From positions 124,001 to 188,000 of the forward strand of contig JBBELK010000827.1 in the NCBI GenBank assembly GCA_037783545.1: a stretch of DNA of 64,000 nucleotides, given 5' to 3'. This DNA comes from Henricia sp. BOLD:AAB3569 (lineage: Eukaryota > Echinodermata > Asteroidea > Spinulosida > Echinasteridae). Below the pieces are notes generated by a model, which was not told the DNA's origin, searched no databases, and was given only the letters and a program-made list of their open reading frames with translations. A program made the translations under genes and the position numbers. Positions within the stretch are counted from its first letter, which is position 1, and each line of letters begins with the position of its first letter. Positions 1 through 12,900 of this stretch are shown here, in pieces.

Positions 1-957
1 AGAATCCCCCCTTCCACATTTTTTTAGTTTTTCTGTTTATCATGGAGGTGTATGTGTCTACAACACCATCACAACTTATTTTTCACAAAATCGACAGACT
101 TTTGCTTAAAACGTAAAGCAGTTCCGACCCTCTTCACCCAAATTCTGAAACGCTCTAGGTCACTCGGCTTGTTTATCAACAGGGTGTTGACGTCATCCTG
201 AGAAACATACAAAACGGTCTGTGCAGTATTGAATGGAAAATACACGAAGTGAATGTTTATCATGCCTATTTTGTCCTTGTAATTCAAAATACAAACGTGA
301 AAAACACTTCATGTAATATGACAGCAATTTACTATTACCTGTTTTGTGAAAAAACGATGAAATTGTGGCTCACAGTGACTCTCTTTTGAAGTAAATACTG
401 GTGCATTGCGACCGGTGGTTTTGTCACGGAACGAAGGGCATTCACAGCGGTCTGTGTACGGTCCACTGCGGCGTAGTTTCCACATGTGTTTGGACATCGG
501 CCGTACAAGTTATAGAATGAGTGACTCAATTTTCTCTCTCTTGGTAATAGAAAAGAAAATCTTTCTGCTCTTTTTTTTTCATAGTGTCTGGTAAAACATG
601 CAACCACGCAGCTACTGGGCATATCTCTGGCTTTTTTGGAACAACAAAATTCTTCAAAAAACACCATCTAAAAGAGACGGTTTTCTAAGTTTTTTGCATG
701 TAAACGTATGGAGCTAACTATCGTGTTGACTTCTCTTTCTCAGGATTGCGTCACGGGGTCACGCGCATATCATGAATACCTAATGAGCGTTTCAGAAATC
801 GCGAAAATCTCATTTTCGAAAAGCGCACTTTTGCTTGCAATTTATCCACTTAAAACCGACAATTAAAAAATAATAAAAATCCACGTCGGCAAGAGGGATG
901 TTTGGACTATCGAAAAAAGCCGAAATGCTGGATTTTCGTCAAGGGGGATTCTAGCTG
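1..957. other. Intronic or intergenic DNA, no gene seen
   Basis: No coding exon, RNA gene or known repeat is recognisable. The first ten bases (AGAATCCCCC) and bases 943-952 (GGGGGATTCT) are reverse complements, so the segment could be one transposon with very short terminal inverted repeats. The window edge makes this impossible to confirm. Confidence 0.3.
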
Positions 958-1232
958 TTTAACCTTAACACTAACCTATATAGGTTTGAGAACCAATAAT
1001 TATAGTTGGTTCTCAAACCTATATAGGTTTGAGAACTAATTATAAATACTATTGGTTCTCAAACCTATATAGGTTTGAGAACCAATAATAACTGTAATTT
1101 GTTCTCAAACCTATATAGGTTTGAGAACCAATATTAATTAGGGTTATGGTTAATTGGTTCTCAAACCTATATAGGTTTGAGAATTGGTTCTCAAACCTAC
1201 CGGTATATAGGTTTGAGAACCAATTACTATAG

Positions 1233-1560
1233 TTCTCAAACCTATATAGGTTTGAAAAAGACAGTTTTACAACCGTGGACGGTCCACGTTCGTCAAAGGT
1301 CCACAGTTTGAATGTGTTTATACCTATGAAGGTCCACGATTGCCGGCAAATACACACGCACACACCCATACTTGTATTTGCCGGCAATCGTGGACCTAAC
1401 TAGATTTACCTTATTTTGTAGGAAAGAATTTTTTTAATGACACTTAACTAAATTCTACTTTACTGTATAAAATAATTTTTTTCATGACACCAACATTTTT
1501 CACCTAAAGTTAGATAGATGAAATTTTACCTAAATGGTTCTCAAACCTATATAGGTTTAA
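1233..1560. repeat. Duplicated module with a strong hairpin, copy 1
   Basis: This segment of about 325 bp recurs at 2060-2378 with few changes. It starts in a TATATAGG palindrome unit, runs through GGACGGTCCACG, and holds a hairpin at 1331-1396 with perfect 23-bp arms (GGTCCACGATTGCCGGCAAA and on) and a CA-rich loop. It ends in an AT-rich stretch before the next palindrome. Two copies of a hairpin-bearing module linked to the palindrome suggest a non-autonomous mobile element, but no target duplication was recognised. Confidence 0.7.
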
Positions 1561-1632
1561 GAACAAAAAATAATTATAGTTTGTTCTCAAACCTATATAG
1601 GTTTGAGAACCAAATAACCCTAACCCTAAAAA

Positions 1633-1926
1633 CTATGAATTGTAGGATAGGGCGACAAATCGTGTGTAAAAAAGGTATATTAGGGCGACGTGCTCAATGT
1701 CGCCCTAATATTTTTGAGTTTAAAAATAATTTTTTTAGGTCAAAAACCATTTTTTTAAAATCGAGAACCATTTTTAATTAGGTCTAGAACTGTGTCTCTT
1801 AGGTCTGTGACCATCTCTGGAAGCTTTGGGTAAAAAAATAAGGTGTCATTTTGAGTGATTCTTGCCGAAATTTCGGTGGTCCCCGGGGAGAGTCTTCCCG
1901 AAATGTCGCCCCATTGCGGCATTCAG
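1633..1926. mobile_element. MITE with TAGGGCGACA inverted ends, copy 1
   Basis: The element is bounded by inverted repeats of about 23 bp (CTATGAATTGTAGGATAGGG, then CGACA) and contains further internal AGGGCGAC/GTCGCCCT pairs. It has no coding capacity. A second copy lies in the opposite orientation at 4722-5031. The superfamily is not recognised and no target duplication is clear. It sits inside the palindrome cluster. Confidence 0.75.
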
Positions 1927-2059
1927 AGTTGTTTAAACACTAATTATTATAGTTGGTTCTCAAACCTATATAGGTTTGAGAACTAATTATAAATACTATT
2001 GGTTCTCAAACCTATATAGGTTTGAGAACCAATAATAACTAGGTTTGAGAATTGGTTCT

Positions 2060-2378
2060 CAAACCTATATAGGTTTGAAAAAGACAGTTTTACAACCGTG
2101 GACGGTCCACGTTCGTCAAAGGTCCACAGTTTGAATGTGTTTATACCTATGAAGGTCCACGATTGCCGGCAAATACACACGCACACACCCATACTTGTAT
2201 TTGCCGGCAATCGTGGACCTAACTCGATTTACCTTATAATGTAGGAAATAATTTATTTAATGACACTTAACTAAATTGTACTTTACTGTAGAAAATAATT
2301 TTTTTAATGACACCAACTTTTTTTACCTAAAGCTAGATAGATGAAATTTTACCTAAATGGTTCTCAAACCTATATAGG
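2060..2378. repeat. Duplicated module with a strong hairpin, copy 2
   Basis: Second copy of the module at 1233-1560. The hairpin is at 2154-2219 and its arms are again perfect. Confidence 0.7.
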
Positions 2379-2645
2379 TTTGAGAACCAATAATAATTAT
2401 AGTTGGTTCTCAAACCTATATAGGTTTGAGAACTAGAAATTGGTTCTCAAACACTATGAACATCTAACAATGGAAATTGGGCACACACCATTGTTACTAA
2501 CAATGGGGTTACAATGAACATGTACATGTTCTTGCTCATAGTGAAACCTATATAGGTTTGAGAACCAATTCTCAAACCTATATAGGTTTGAGAACTAAAT
2601 AACCCTAACCCTAACACTAATTATTATAGTTCTCAAACCTATTCA

Positions 2646-2998
2646 TTTTAAAGCTCTTGAAATGGCCTTAATATAACATCAAAATTATACCATGTAAAAA
2701 ACATGTAACTGTGTATGTACATGTACATGTGATGTACATGTGATGTACATGGCATTTACATGTTATTTAATGTTTAAGTTATCGTAACTCAAAAACTGTA
2801 AGAGTGCCCATCCCAAATCTTTCTGGAAATGTTCCTAACACCTCTAGCTAAAAAATAAAAAGAAATTCCGCATTTTGACAAATACGCATTTTTGCAAATC
2901 AAGGTCAAAGGTTATAAATTCACATAACTTTGTTGTGGTACGAGATACAATTTTGATGTTATTTTATAAAATGAAAGCCATTTCAAGAGCTTTTAAAT
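2646..2998. mobile_element. Short foldback element
   Basis: Bases 2646-2690 and 2951-2998 are imperfect reverse complements of about 45 bp (TTTTAAAGCTCTTGAAATGG against its complement). The interior holds TACATG simple sequence. It looks like a non-autonomous foldback element; its class is not recognised. Confidence 0.6.
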
Positions 2999-3901
2999 GA
3001 TGTAAAGTTTATCTCTGTAGGTCCATTACTTTTAGAGATATAATTGTCCAAACATAGCAGGTCATGCTAATTAGTCCAAAGTTCGTTGACCCGTATCTCA
3101 AAAATTAATTGACCGAATTACATAAAATTTCAGTTTCCTGGGTTTCTCAAAGAGTCCAATCAGCACACCAAATTTCATTTCAATCCGTGATGGTCAGGTC
3201 CAAAAGCTCGTTGAATTGACACGGAATGACCCACCTGAAACAATCTCAATGAGCATGAAAATCTTTTTATTAGTCTTATCTGTCAATTTATTCTGTCTTT
3301 ACATCAAGCGATGCAGCATGATGCGCTCCCTCACTGTTACAATAGGCCCTAATTGACCCATAAACCGCAACAAATCAGGCTTCCTGAAAAAGCTTGAATA
3401 GTCTTTCCGCTGTCGATGGGCAAGGCGCGTGGTGCATTGGTTCTCGGTCTCTTTGGTTCTTGCATGCTTCACATGCGGTATATCAACCTCGAACATGTTC
3501 ACTGCCATTGTTAAAGCATGCCCGGAATGCAACCAGAACCTGGGATCGACCGTAAATAAGGTTACTGCGCCCTCTATTGACAAGATACATGTAGCACCGA
3601 TCACACAATCACACTGCTGGCCGTATGTGCGTGCGTGCGTGCGTGCATGCAGCACTGCAAACCGCCCGCAGTTTCTACTTTTAAAACAAGATTTTACTGT
3701 AGTTCAGTTTTACTACATCAGGGGTTCATTTCATGAAGCGATACAATCCTTTGTGACACCAGTTGCGATGAGTAAACAACCGTAATGTGCATCTCGAGTA
3801 ACGTGCATCTCGAGTTACGAAGGATCATAGCGCTTCGTGAATTACATTTTTTTGTTGTGATCCCGAAACCTTGAGTAAACCGGATTAACTTTGTTGTACA
3901 G
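2999..3901. other. Non-coding stretch before the first visible HGSNAT exon
   Basis: No exon is recognised. The region holds a short GCGT simple repeat near 3630-3650 and a 17-bp tandem duplication (GTGCATCTCGAGTAAC) near 3787-3820. The HGSNAT exon that would precede the one at 3902, encoding the conserved luminal histidine region, was looked for here and not found, so it probably lies to the left of the window. Confidence 0.5.
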
Positions 3902-6900
3902 GTTCGTTTTCATCATGGGAACTTCAATGGCCTTGTCTTTCAGCAGTATGATTAGACACAATGTATCACGTACTTCTATGATGAAAAAGATAATCCGACG
4001 GACCATCATCCTGTTTGGCTTGGGCATTGTGCTGGACAGTAAGTTACCGTAAAATCCTGTGTATAAGGCACACTTGTGTATAAGGCGCACCTCCAACAGC
4101 TTCCAACTGTTGGCTTAATCAAAACTGTGTGCCTTATACAATGGTTTTTATGATAGTCATGTTATACAGCATGTATCTGTTGCCTGTTATTTTTCGCCCG
4201 TTAAGTTCGAGCCCTGCCCAGGGTTCTCCCCAGCATATTTTTAAATGTGTGGGGCCCAATGCGATAAAGTCTGAGGGCCCGCCTAAGTGCCTGGGAAAAT
4301 TGTTGACTTTTGAAGCTATCTGGTGCATCTTAGAGCTATTCTTGAGTGACTTTTGAAAAGTATTTATAAAGGAATTTTTATGTGAAAAATCAAATTATTT
4401 AGGAAAACATCAAACAAAAATAAAACATTTAAGTAAACGCAAACACTGTTCGCATGTGTAGAATTTAAGCACTTTTTTATTTGTTAAAATAGCTCCAGTG
4501 ACAAGTGTGGTTATTAGACCATTGAGGCTTATAAAAAATTAATTCAAAATAGTTATCCAAAAATAAATAAGACATACAGCAAAATAAATAGGTACATGTA
4601 CTAGAACATTAAAATAAATCATACAAGTTGTTAGATTACAAGGTTATAAACATAGGTTAACGTAAAGAAGCAAGAACAAGGCTCGGGTTAAATAAAATAA
4701 ATCATTTTAAATATTGTAAGAACTCTGGATGCCGTAATAGGGCGACATTTTGGGAGACTCTCCCGGAGACCACCAAAATTTCGGCAAGAGTCACTCAAAA
4801 TGACACCTTATTTCTTTACCCAAAGCTTCCAAAAATGGTTCCAGACCTAAGAGAATCGGTTCTAGACCTAATACAAATGGTTCTCGATTTAAACATTTTT
4901 TTGTTTGACCTAACAAAATGATTTGACCTAAAAAAAATATTAGGGCGACACCAAAATGTCGCCCTATTGAGCATGTCGCCCTAATATAGCTTTTTTACAC
5001 ACAAATTGTCGCCCTATCCTAGCATTCATAGTTTTTGTAGATAGTAAACCAGTGCACTCGGGTGTACAAAACACCATTGACCCTTTCACAGCAGTGATTT
5101 TTTTTGTGTATATTGTTTTTGTTTAGGTGGAATGGACTTGTCCACATTTCGCATTCCTGGTGTTTTACAGAGGTTTGCTATCTCATATCTTGTAGTAGCA
5201 AGCCTTCATTGTATATCTGCTAAACAACGGCTGGAGGATTATCGTATCGCAGTAAGTTGAAAGGCGAATAATATTTCAATAATCTTTAGTTTGTTAAAAC
5301 AAGCAACTTCCCAACATACCTTGTTTTTGTCTGTAGTGCTTGTGTGCAGCTTTAAGACTTCTGGCATGAAAACAAATGAATGCAAACTTGAAAAATTGAT
5401 ATAATATCAAAATAGATCCAACCTTTGAAGTGAGCATTAATGATGTACAGTTGTAGTCAGAAGTTTACATACAACTGTGTTAAAACCGGTGTGCTTAAAA
5501 TTGCGTTGTCACCATTTTTGTAACAGTCTTTACTAAAGTCTTGATTTTGTGGAATTCCTCACGTGCTTGTAGTACTTAAAACATAGCTTGTACACCTTGC
5601 AATGGTTCGGGTAGTCTTGTTTACCATTTTGGGTGATGATGATAGTGGTGTACATGTATGTAAACTTCTGACTTCAACTGTACATGTACCTTCTAATACT
5701 CATTTACCCTGTGCTTTTTCATTATAGAATAAATACCACCAGATGTTTCGTGACTTGGTCGATTTCTGGCATGAATGGCTGGTCATTATTCCCCTAATCA
5801 TTCTCTACATCTGTCTTCTCTTCTTTCTGCCCGTTCCTGGATGCCCAGTGTAAGATTAAGATCTAAATTTGACTTTGTATAGACCACTGAACTTGCATCT
5901 TTTTGCTCGTCAAATGAAACGTTCAGACCATAGAGGCCAACATTACAAGTTGATTTATGTAAAGCAGTTCAGATCATTCTGAGGATTGATTGTGTAATCA
6001 GCAATCTATCACTCTGTATGTTTTGGGTGTGGGGTTATTGATTTTAAGAGATCGCAAACTGTTCATTCCATACCCATCAATGATTTCCCGACACTGTTGT
6101 ACTAGTGCGGTGCTTCTTGTCATGTTATTGTTTCCACTTTCACAAACAGAATTTCCGATATTCGTTTTGTGTGTGCCTTTTTCTACCCTAACTACCCCCC
6201 CCCCCCCAGGAGAAAGCCAATTGACTAAGTTTATCACATTTGCTGTTTTTAATGGGGATTCATAGTGTATTTGACTTGGTTGTATATTGTAATTTTTAGG
6301 TGCGAAGCATATACTAATATTTTAACTATATGGACCATGTGATCAATTGACAATTTTCCATGTTAAATTGTATTGGTTTTACTTGGCCAAATAAAACAAT
6401 TTAATTGAATTGAATTTCAGTGGCTACATGGGCCCTGGAGGACCTTTGATTGAAAACGGAAGCTTAATCAACTGCACTGGAGGGGTGACTGGTTATATCG
6501 ACAGGTGGATCTTTGGTGAAAAACACCTGTACTCTCATCCGACAGCTATGAAGGTTTATCACACCACCTTGAACTATGACCCCGAGGGAATACTGGGCTC
6601 AATACCATCCATATTCATCACCTTCCTTGGACTGCAGGTAATAATTTATGAACAAAACAAAAGTAGCACTTAAAGCTTATTTGAAGTTAGTTTTAAAGTG
6701 CTACCTTCTGAAATATTTTGTTACTGTACAGACTAACGTGATTGTTGTCCAGCTTTTTTCATTGTGATGTCTGTTTTCAAATCTAGGGACAAAATGACTT
6801 TACAAATTTGTAGAAACTGTGTAATAAAATAAGAGATCCTTGAAGATAGTATACATGATTGGTAAACTGTTACAAATAGTTTCATCCCCCTGTGTGATTG

Positions 6901-9900
6901 AAGGTATGCATGATTAAAACCAACCTGAGCAAAAACCAGCTCCGTACTTCGTCTAACTTTTGAGAAAACGGTCAAAAAAGGGTTTGCAGTCATTTCGCCC
7001 CAAAACCACTTCGCCCTGAACCATTTCACCCTGAACCACGGCCAGTGCACGAAGTGGTTTTGGGGCGAAGTGGCATTTGGACGATGTAGTGTTTGGACAA
7101 AGTAATTTTGGGGCGAAATGGCACTCGGCCGAAGTGGTTTGGGGCGAAGTTTTGAGGCGAGTTGAATTTTCGTCTCATGAGACGAAAACTAATTGTTTTA
7201 CTAATTTCTCAAAGACTATAGCACTTCAGACAAAACCATTTCAGGGAAAGTTTTCTAGGGTCATCATGTTTATATTGTGTAAGTTAGGCGTAAATCTGTG
7301 AACATTTCTCATTTTCGAGATTACCAATGACGTATACTGCCTTTAAGCTTATATTATTTCAGATAATATTGCTACAACAGTTACGTTGTATTGTTAGCTA
7401 TAACTAAGAACAATAAATAGCAAACATTGTGTTGATTGAGTAATGGTAGACTTGGAACGCATGGTGGCAGCAAACAAACCAGTCCTTTTTTCCATTGTTA
7501 GTCACGTTTGAGATAAAGTACCGGTATGCATGCTTAATATGACGTAAGCAATGGGAAAGGACCGGTTTGTTCGCTGCCTCCAAGTGTCTCAAAACTCTCC
7601 CAATACGATATCCATTTGACATATATGCAATGAACAATCTTCTGCGTTCCATTTATTTAAATTGTTTTTTAGGCTGGCAAGATTCTGCTTCTCCATCAGT
7701 ACCACAGCAGTAGAATTCTCCGACTTTTGATCTGGTCAACAGCAACGGTAAGTGTTATTAACTGTAGTATCAATTATCCCTGCTGAACTTTTTGAAGATA
7801 AAAGCATCGTTAAAACACTGGGGGTATGAAAATGAGAACCATGACCCTCTGTCACTACCATGTGGTATGATATGCAGAAATTTATTCACATGTTGCATCT
7901 CAAACTGGGATCTTTTGAAATTTTCATTCATCCTATATTGCCACCTCTAGATAGAAGATGTTGAGAGTTATTACTGAATTTCAGGAACATCAAATGAAGA
8001 CATACAAGTTGGTGAACATCGATATGAAGTGGTCCTGTTACAAAGCTAAACTATTTAATCAGTTGATTAACATTGTGGTCAAGTCAGACGTTTGTTGCAT
8101 GCTAATGGGCCTATTTCAGATGTCTTCAGTTTATCTCAAACTTAAAGGAATTCCCTTGTATACTCTTCTCAGGAGATAACTTTTGCCCCAAACGGTAAGA
8201 AAATGCTGCCACAATATACATTTCTAAAAAGCTTGTGTACAAATTTGCCCTGATACATATGTAACGTGGACAGACAAAATTGAAATTTTTGAGATGAACT
8301 GAAGACATATAAAAGGAATTTATTAGCGTGGAAAGACCCACTTATTAGCAAATCTGGGCACACAACGTTGAAATAATGACCACTTATTAACTCTTTTCCT
8401 ACGCCGCTCACAGCAGCTCGAGAAATGTCTACTTTTGGCCAGTAAGCGGCTGCCAGCGGCTTGCCTTTACACACAAACAAACGGTGGCCTTCAATTAATG
8501 ATGTCACGTAGTGAAAGAGTTAAGAGATTTCCAAAGGGCCACGCATGCGCTCGCAACGTTCCACCCGCACCTAGCTTGCTACACCATAGTCTTGGCCCAA
8601 GACTACTCTGGTCGATATTGGTTTGTGTCACTGGTTTGTGTACGCGTTGGCCATTCGCAGTAGTACGCCCTCTTGCAGCACTAACTGGCCAGCCCTTTGC
8701 TCACTAGAATCTCTCCCGGAAGTTCAGCATTGGGGGCGGTACCGTTTTATGTAAATAGCTGCACAGGGTTTTATGATGGCACACAAGGGACATATGGCAT
8801 ACCACAGATATCTTTGCAAATATTTGCAATGTCGCAATTATCTTCATAAACAAATGTATTTTGCGATGTCATACGCCTTTGCAAACATGTTTGTAAATAT
8901 ATTCGCAAACATTTGCCAAGAAACTTATGCCACCGAAAATATTAGCAACGATAAAACGGTAATGTTCGATGATTCTTGTAAGCCGCCTTTTTTTCAAACC
9001 ATTCGAAGCGCGTGCACGCGCTGTATTTGGGTGACGTGCTGCATCCGACGCGCTGTATTTGGGTCGCTCGCTGCATTTCGACGCGCTGCTGTATTTGGGT
9101 CACTCGCTGATTGGTTCCCTACGAAAGCCTAGGCAAAAACAAAGAAAAAGTAAAACCTTCCGGGAGAGATTCCCAAGACTACTCTAGTGAGCAAAGGGCT
9201 GGCCAGTTAGTGCTGCGAGAGGGCGTACTACTGCGAATGGCCAACGCGTACACAAACCAATATCGACTAGAGTAGTCTTGGTCCAAGACTAGCTACACCA
9301 CTGCGCTGAGCATGCAGCGCCCTCAAGAGATGAACACACTCACCACTTGAGGGCGCTGTTCAAAACAAATGCATTTAACTGTCATTGCCGTTATATTGAC
9401 GCTGATGCAATAGATTTGCGTGTTAACTGATCGATAATAGCAAGCAAATCATGTTTGGTGAAATTTACACCACATTTTGGAATGACCTGGCTGTACTTTC
9501 AAAGTGTTTTAGAGGATAAAATTCATTATTTGTTTCCGGGCGCTAACGGTACCTCTAATAAATGAGTACATGCCTATCCATTTGAGGTGTGTTTGCAGAA
9601 ACTACAATTCCACTGAATTGAACATGAAAGACATCCAGGGCAGTTTGGGGTGCTTTTAGGAGAAAGCTGCAGGGCAGTTTGGGGCGCTTTGAAGACTGAT
9701 GCGTTAAAGAGAGTCATTACTGGGATAAGTACATGTCTAAGATGCTGTAAAAATGATTGAAGCAAGTTGTTCCAATTTAAGTGTTATGGCGATTGTAATT
9801 GTTTTGTATAATAGTCTTCATCATAGTAGGCAGCCCACGAAATCGTTTCTTAGTAAGGATGACAGTGCTAGCTCACAGTTAGGAGTTGATTCATTTCCAT

Positions 9901-12900
9901 GTACATTTTTGCTTGTTTGCTTATTGCTTCCTTAGAGTGGTCTCTCTGTTTTATTGTGTGAGGCATCCAAAGAAGAAGGCTGGATACCAATCAACAAGAA
10001 TCTTTGGTAAGTCACTTCGGAGGCAAATTTCATGGCACTGTTTGGCACAAAATTTGCCTTCCAACGAATTTATTTGCCTCGTATTGCAAAAATGGGTTGC
10101 CAGCCGGAATTGTACTATTTTAGTGCTGTTTCTAAAAACATAGTTTGAACCACAATTATGGCTTGTAATACATTTTACAAAGCAAAGCAATGCATAGTTC
10201 CGAACTGTCAATCAAGCCGAACCCGCCGACCAATCACAACAGAACTAGCAGACAGCGCCCACATAGGTCAAAGTGATGCAATCATCACAACAATCACGCA
10301 ATTTTCTGCCCGTACAGTTTGTATGTTGTATACATGTATTTGCGCCAGTGACCGGTGAATTTTGGTTTCAATGTCGGGCGATTCGCTGTTCAGAGGTAGG
10401 AAAGTGCATTTTTATGAATATATGTCATCCCTGCATTACTAGCCCTTCGCTCAGTGTGTGCTACGGGTAACTGTCGACCATAAAAAAAATAAATACCTTT
10501 GAGTTTTCTCCAATGAATCTGTGCTTTCCATGCCGAGTCCCGTCGATTTGTACGTTGTGTCGCAATTTGTTTGCGATGGCTTGTGAGCACATAGCAACAA
10601 TATCTAACTGGGCAATCTCCAAACTATGCATTGTATGCTAAGCTAATTTGTGTTATTACGACACTATCAGATTATATAGCCACTACAGCCATGTTGGCGT
10701 CCCTGGGGTCTGCAATACATGTAGGGCTCTAGTAGGGACAGTAGGGTCCTGTTAGGTTTTTGGAAAAGTATTGCACGCAAAACTCCACTGGGACACATTA
10801 CCGATTAAAGACAGTAGGTAAGGATTTATGTCTGGTCACTAGGTTCGAGTACGGTCTAACTAGAATTGACTAGGATTAACTATGAAGTCTAATCATAGCA
10901 CCACCGTCACACAAAACTGCTGAGACTTGAGCCACACATTTGAATCTTTGAATCTGATTTCTTGTTTGATTTTGCCCCATAATGTAGGTCTCTGTCATTT
11001 GTCCTGGCTATGGGTGGATCTTCATTCCTCTTGCTGATGTTTTGTTACATAACAATTGACATGAAGCAGTGGTGGTCAGGAGTACCGTTCTTATTTGCAG
11101 GTGAGCAATGTGTAAATTTATATCAGGTTCTACTGCTCGGCTCAATATTACAGTGTTGCTGAACAGCTGAACTTTGGCTAATGGAGCATTGGGCTATTTT
11201 ATGGTGACTGTAATCACTCATTAAAGGAGAAGGGTACCCAAGAAACAAAGACCTTGTGCTCAAGAAGTACAACTAGTAAGTTATTTTAATGCAAAGAAAA
11301 AATGCACTGTGGGCGCCGCTATTTTGTCCTAATATTGAGCAAAGAATGACGTTTTCGCGTACAAGTCATTCGTGCATTTCTATTGCAATACACGAAAACG
11401 TTGTCCGCAAAAACGTCATCCGTTGACCAGTATTAGGACAAAATGGCGGCGCCCATAGTGCGACGCATCGCAAACATTTTGATTATTTGTGAAGTTCGTG
11501 TCCGCTTTTCAGTAGGTAATATTTCTTTTTCTTTGCATTAAAATAATTTACGAGTTGTACTTCTTGAGCACAAGGTCTTTTGTTTCTTGGGTACCCTTCT
11601 CCTTTAACTTCAGATGCAACAAACTAATGCAAAAAAGTATTTTCCAAGCATGTGTATACGCCTGGGTATTTCACAATCGAGACATATTGCTAACGTTACC
11701 ACACCTTTGCCCCGTCATCATGCCTTTTAAGCTAACACAGTGGCAGAATAAAATTGGGCCCAGTAGCACAGAACAGGTACCACTAAGCGCATGTTGCGCC
11801 TTTTCAAACACAGACGCACAACAAAACACCTATGAGATGCATGCCTTAATTTTGTCTCCCAAAATAAAAGTCTGCACACATGTGCCGTGGTTCGCACAAG
11901 TTCAACAGGGTCCTGGTACACTTAATTTCCCTTATCAGCACTTGTGAATGATCTCCCCAAGAATGGTTTTGTTGCACTCACTCTCAGTCCTCCGTGCACA
12001 TGCTGTATTCCCTACCGCCCCCCACACAATCCAGGAAGGGGAATATCCACCCAGTTCGAGAACCAGTGCAATGAATTTAATCAAAGTGTTGATTGTAGAT
12101 ATGGGTCTTTCCCAAAATTAGGGGTCAAAAATGTTTGGTGTCCAAGTTACGTAGGACACTCTCTGCTTCAAAAATCACCACTTAATTATGACCACAAATT
12201 CTCAGTGATTATAGGGGGCCTGTGATTATAGGGGACCTGTGATTATAGGGGACCTGTGATTATAGGGGGCAGCATCATTTGCTTCAATATTTTGTTCTCC
12301 GATTCCTGAAAAATATTCAAAACAAAAGACCATAAAGGCTTATAATTTGTTCCATGGTATTGAATAGGAGTTTGGTGTCCCGGGTTACCTATGCCAATGA
12401 AAATTGGCTGTAGAATGAGTTTGCATTACCCTTGGTGCCATATCTACACACAAACATTAAATTTAAGTGGCATTTGTTGAAATAAAAATAATTATTTTCT
12501 ACTGGGAAACCACTTTCAATCTTAAAAAGCATGTCACACTTTTGGACCTCTATTTTAGGGAATTACCCATAAACCAAGATTCTAAATCTTGGCATTATAT
12601 TAATTGAAATGCACACTCCACGCCTAAAACTGTATGAATTATTGAATTACTCATGTACATTTCTGTGCACAATCAGGGGACTTGTTTCGCTCTAGTGTAT
12701 AAATTGGGACTTTGGTGTAATTTCCCATGGCCTGTTCGTCTTTACATTTCACTTGAGAGTATACATGATTGGTGAACAGTCAAAACTGGCGTGAATTGAA
12801 CTGGTAATCGAAAGCATATGTCAAGAAAACTACCTTGTAGAAATTTCAGCCACATAGATGCAGTAATTCTTCAGAAAACCATCTTAATAACAAGTAAGCT

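Larger units (their letters stand above)
958..2640. repeat. Cluster of a 30-bp perfect palindrome
   Basis: A perfect 30-bp palindrome, whose left half reads GGTTCTCAAACCTAT and whose right half is its reverse complement, occurs about fifteen times. The copies fall in groups near 980-1260, 1536-1612, 1953-2075, 2358-2435 and 2545-2640. Linkers are short and AT-rich (AATAATTATAGTT and similar), and CCCTAACCCTAA stretches occur beside some copies. Some copies are partial or carry an insertion: one near 1190-1220 has a CCGG added at its centre, and one near 2435-2545 is split by about 100 bp. The function is unknown. Each unit could form a cruciform. Confidence 0.85.

Noticed and set aside
2580-2625. 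Telomere repeat (CCCTAACCCTAA)
   Set aside because: Only two or so units at each site, always next to the palindrome, within the same cluster.
958-2640. CRISPR array (regularly repeated 30-bp palindromes)
   Set aside because: Linkers are variable in length and AT-rich, some repeats abut each other, and the genome is an intron-bearing eukaryote.
8773-9132. 119-codon open frame inside the Mutator-like element
   Set aside because: Biased composition from a repeated ATTTGCAAA-like tract and CGCGCTGTATTTGGG repeats; no transposase motif.
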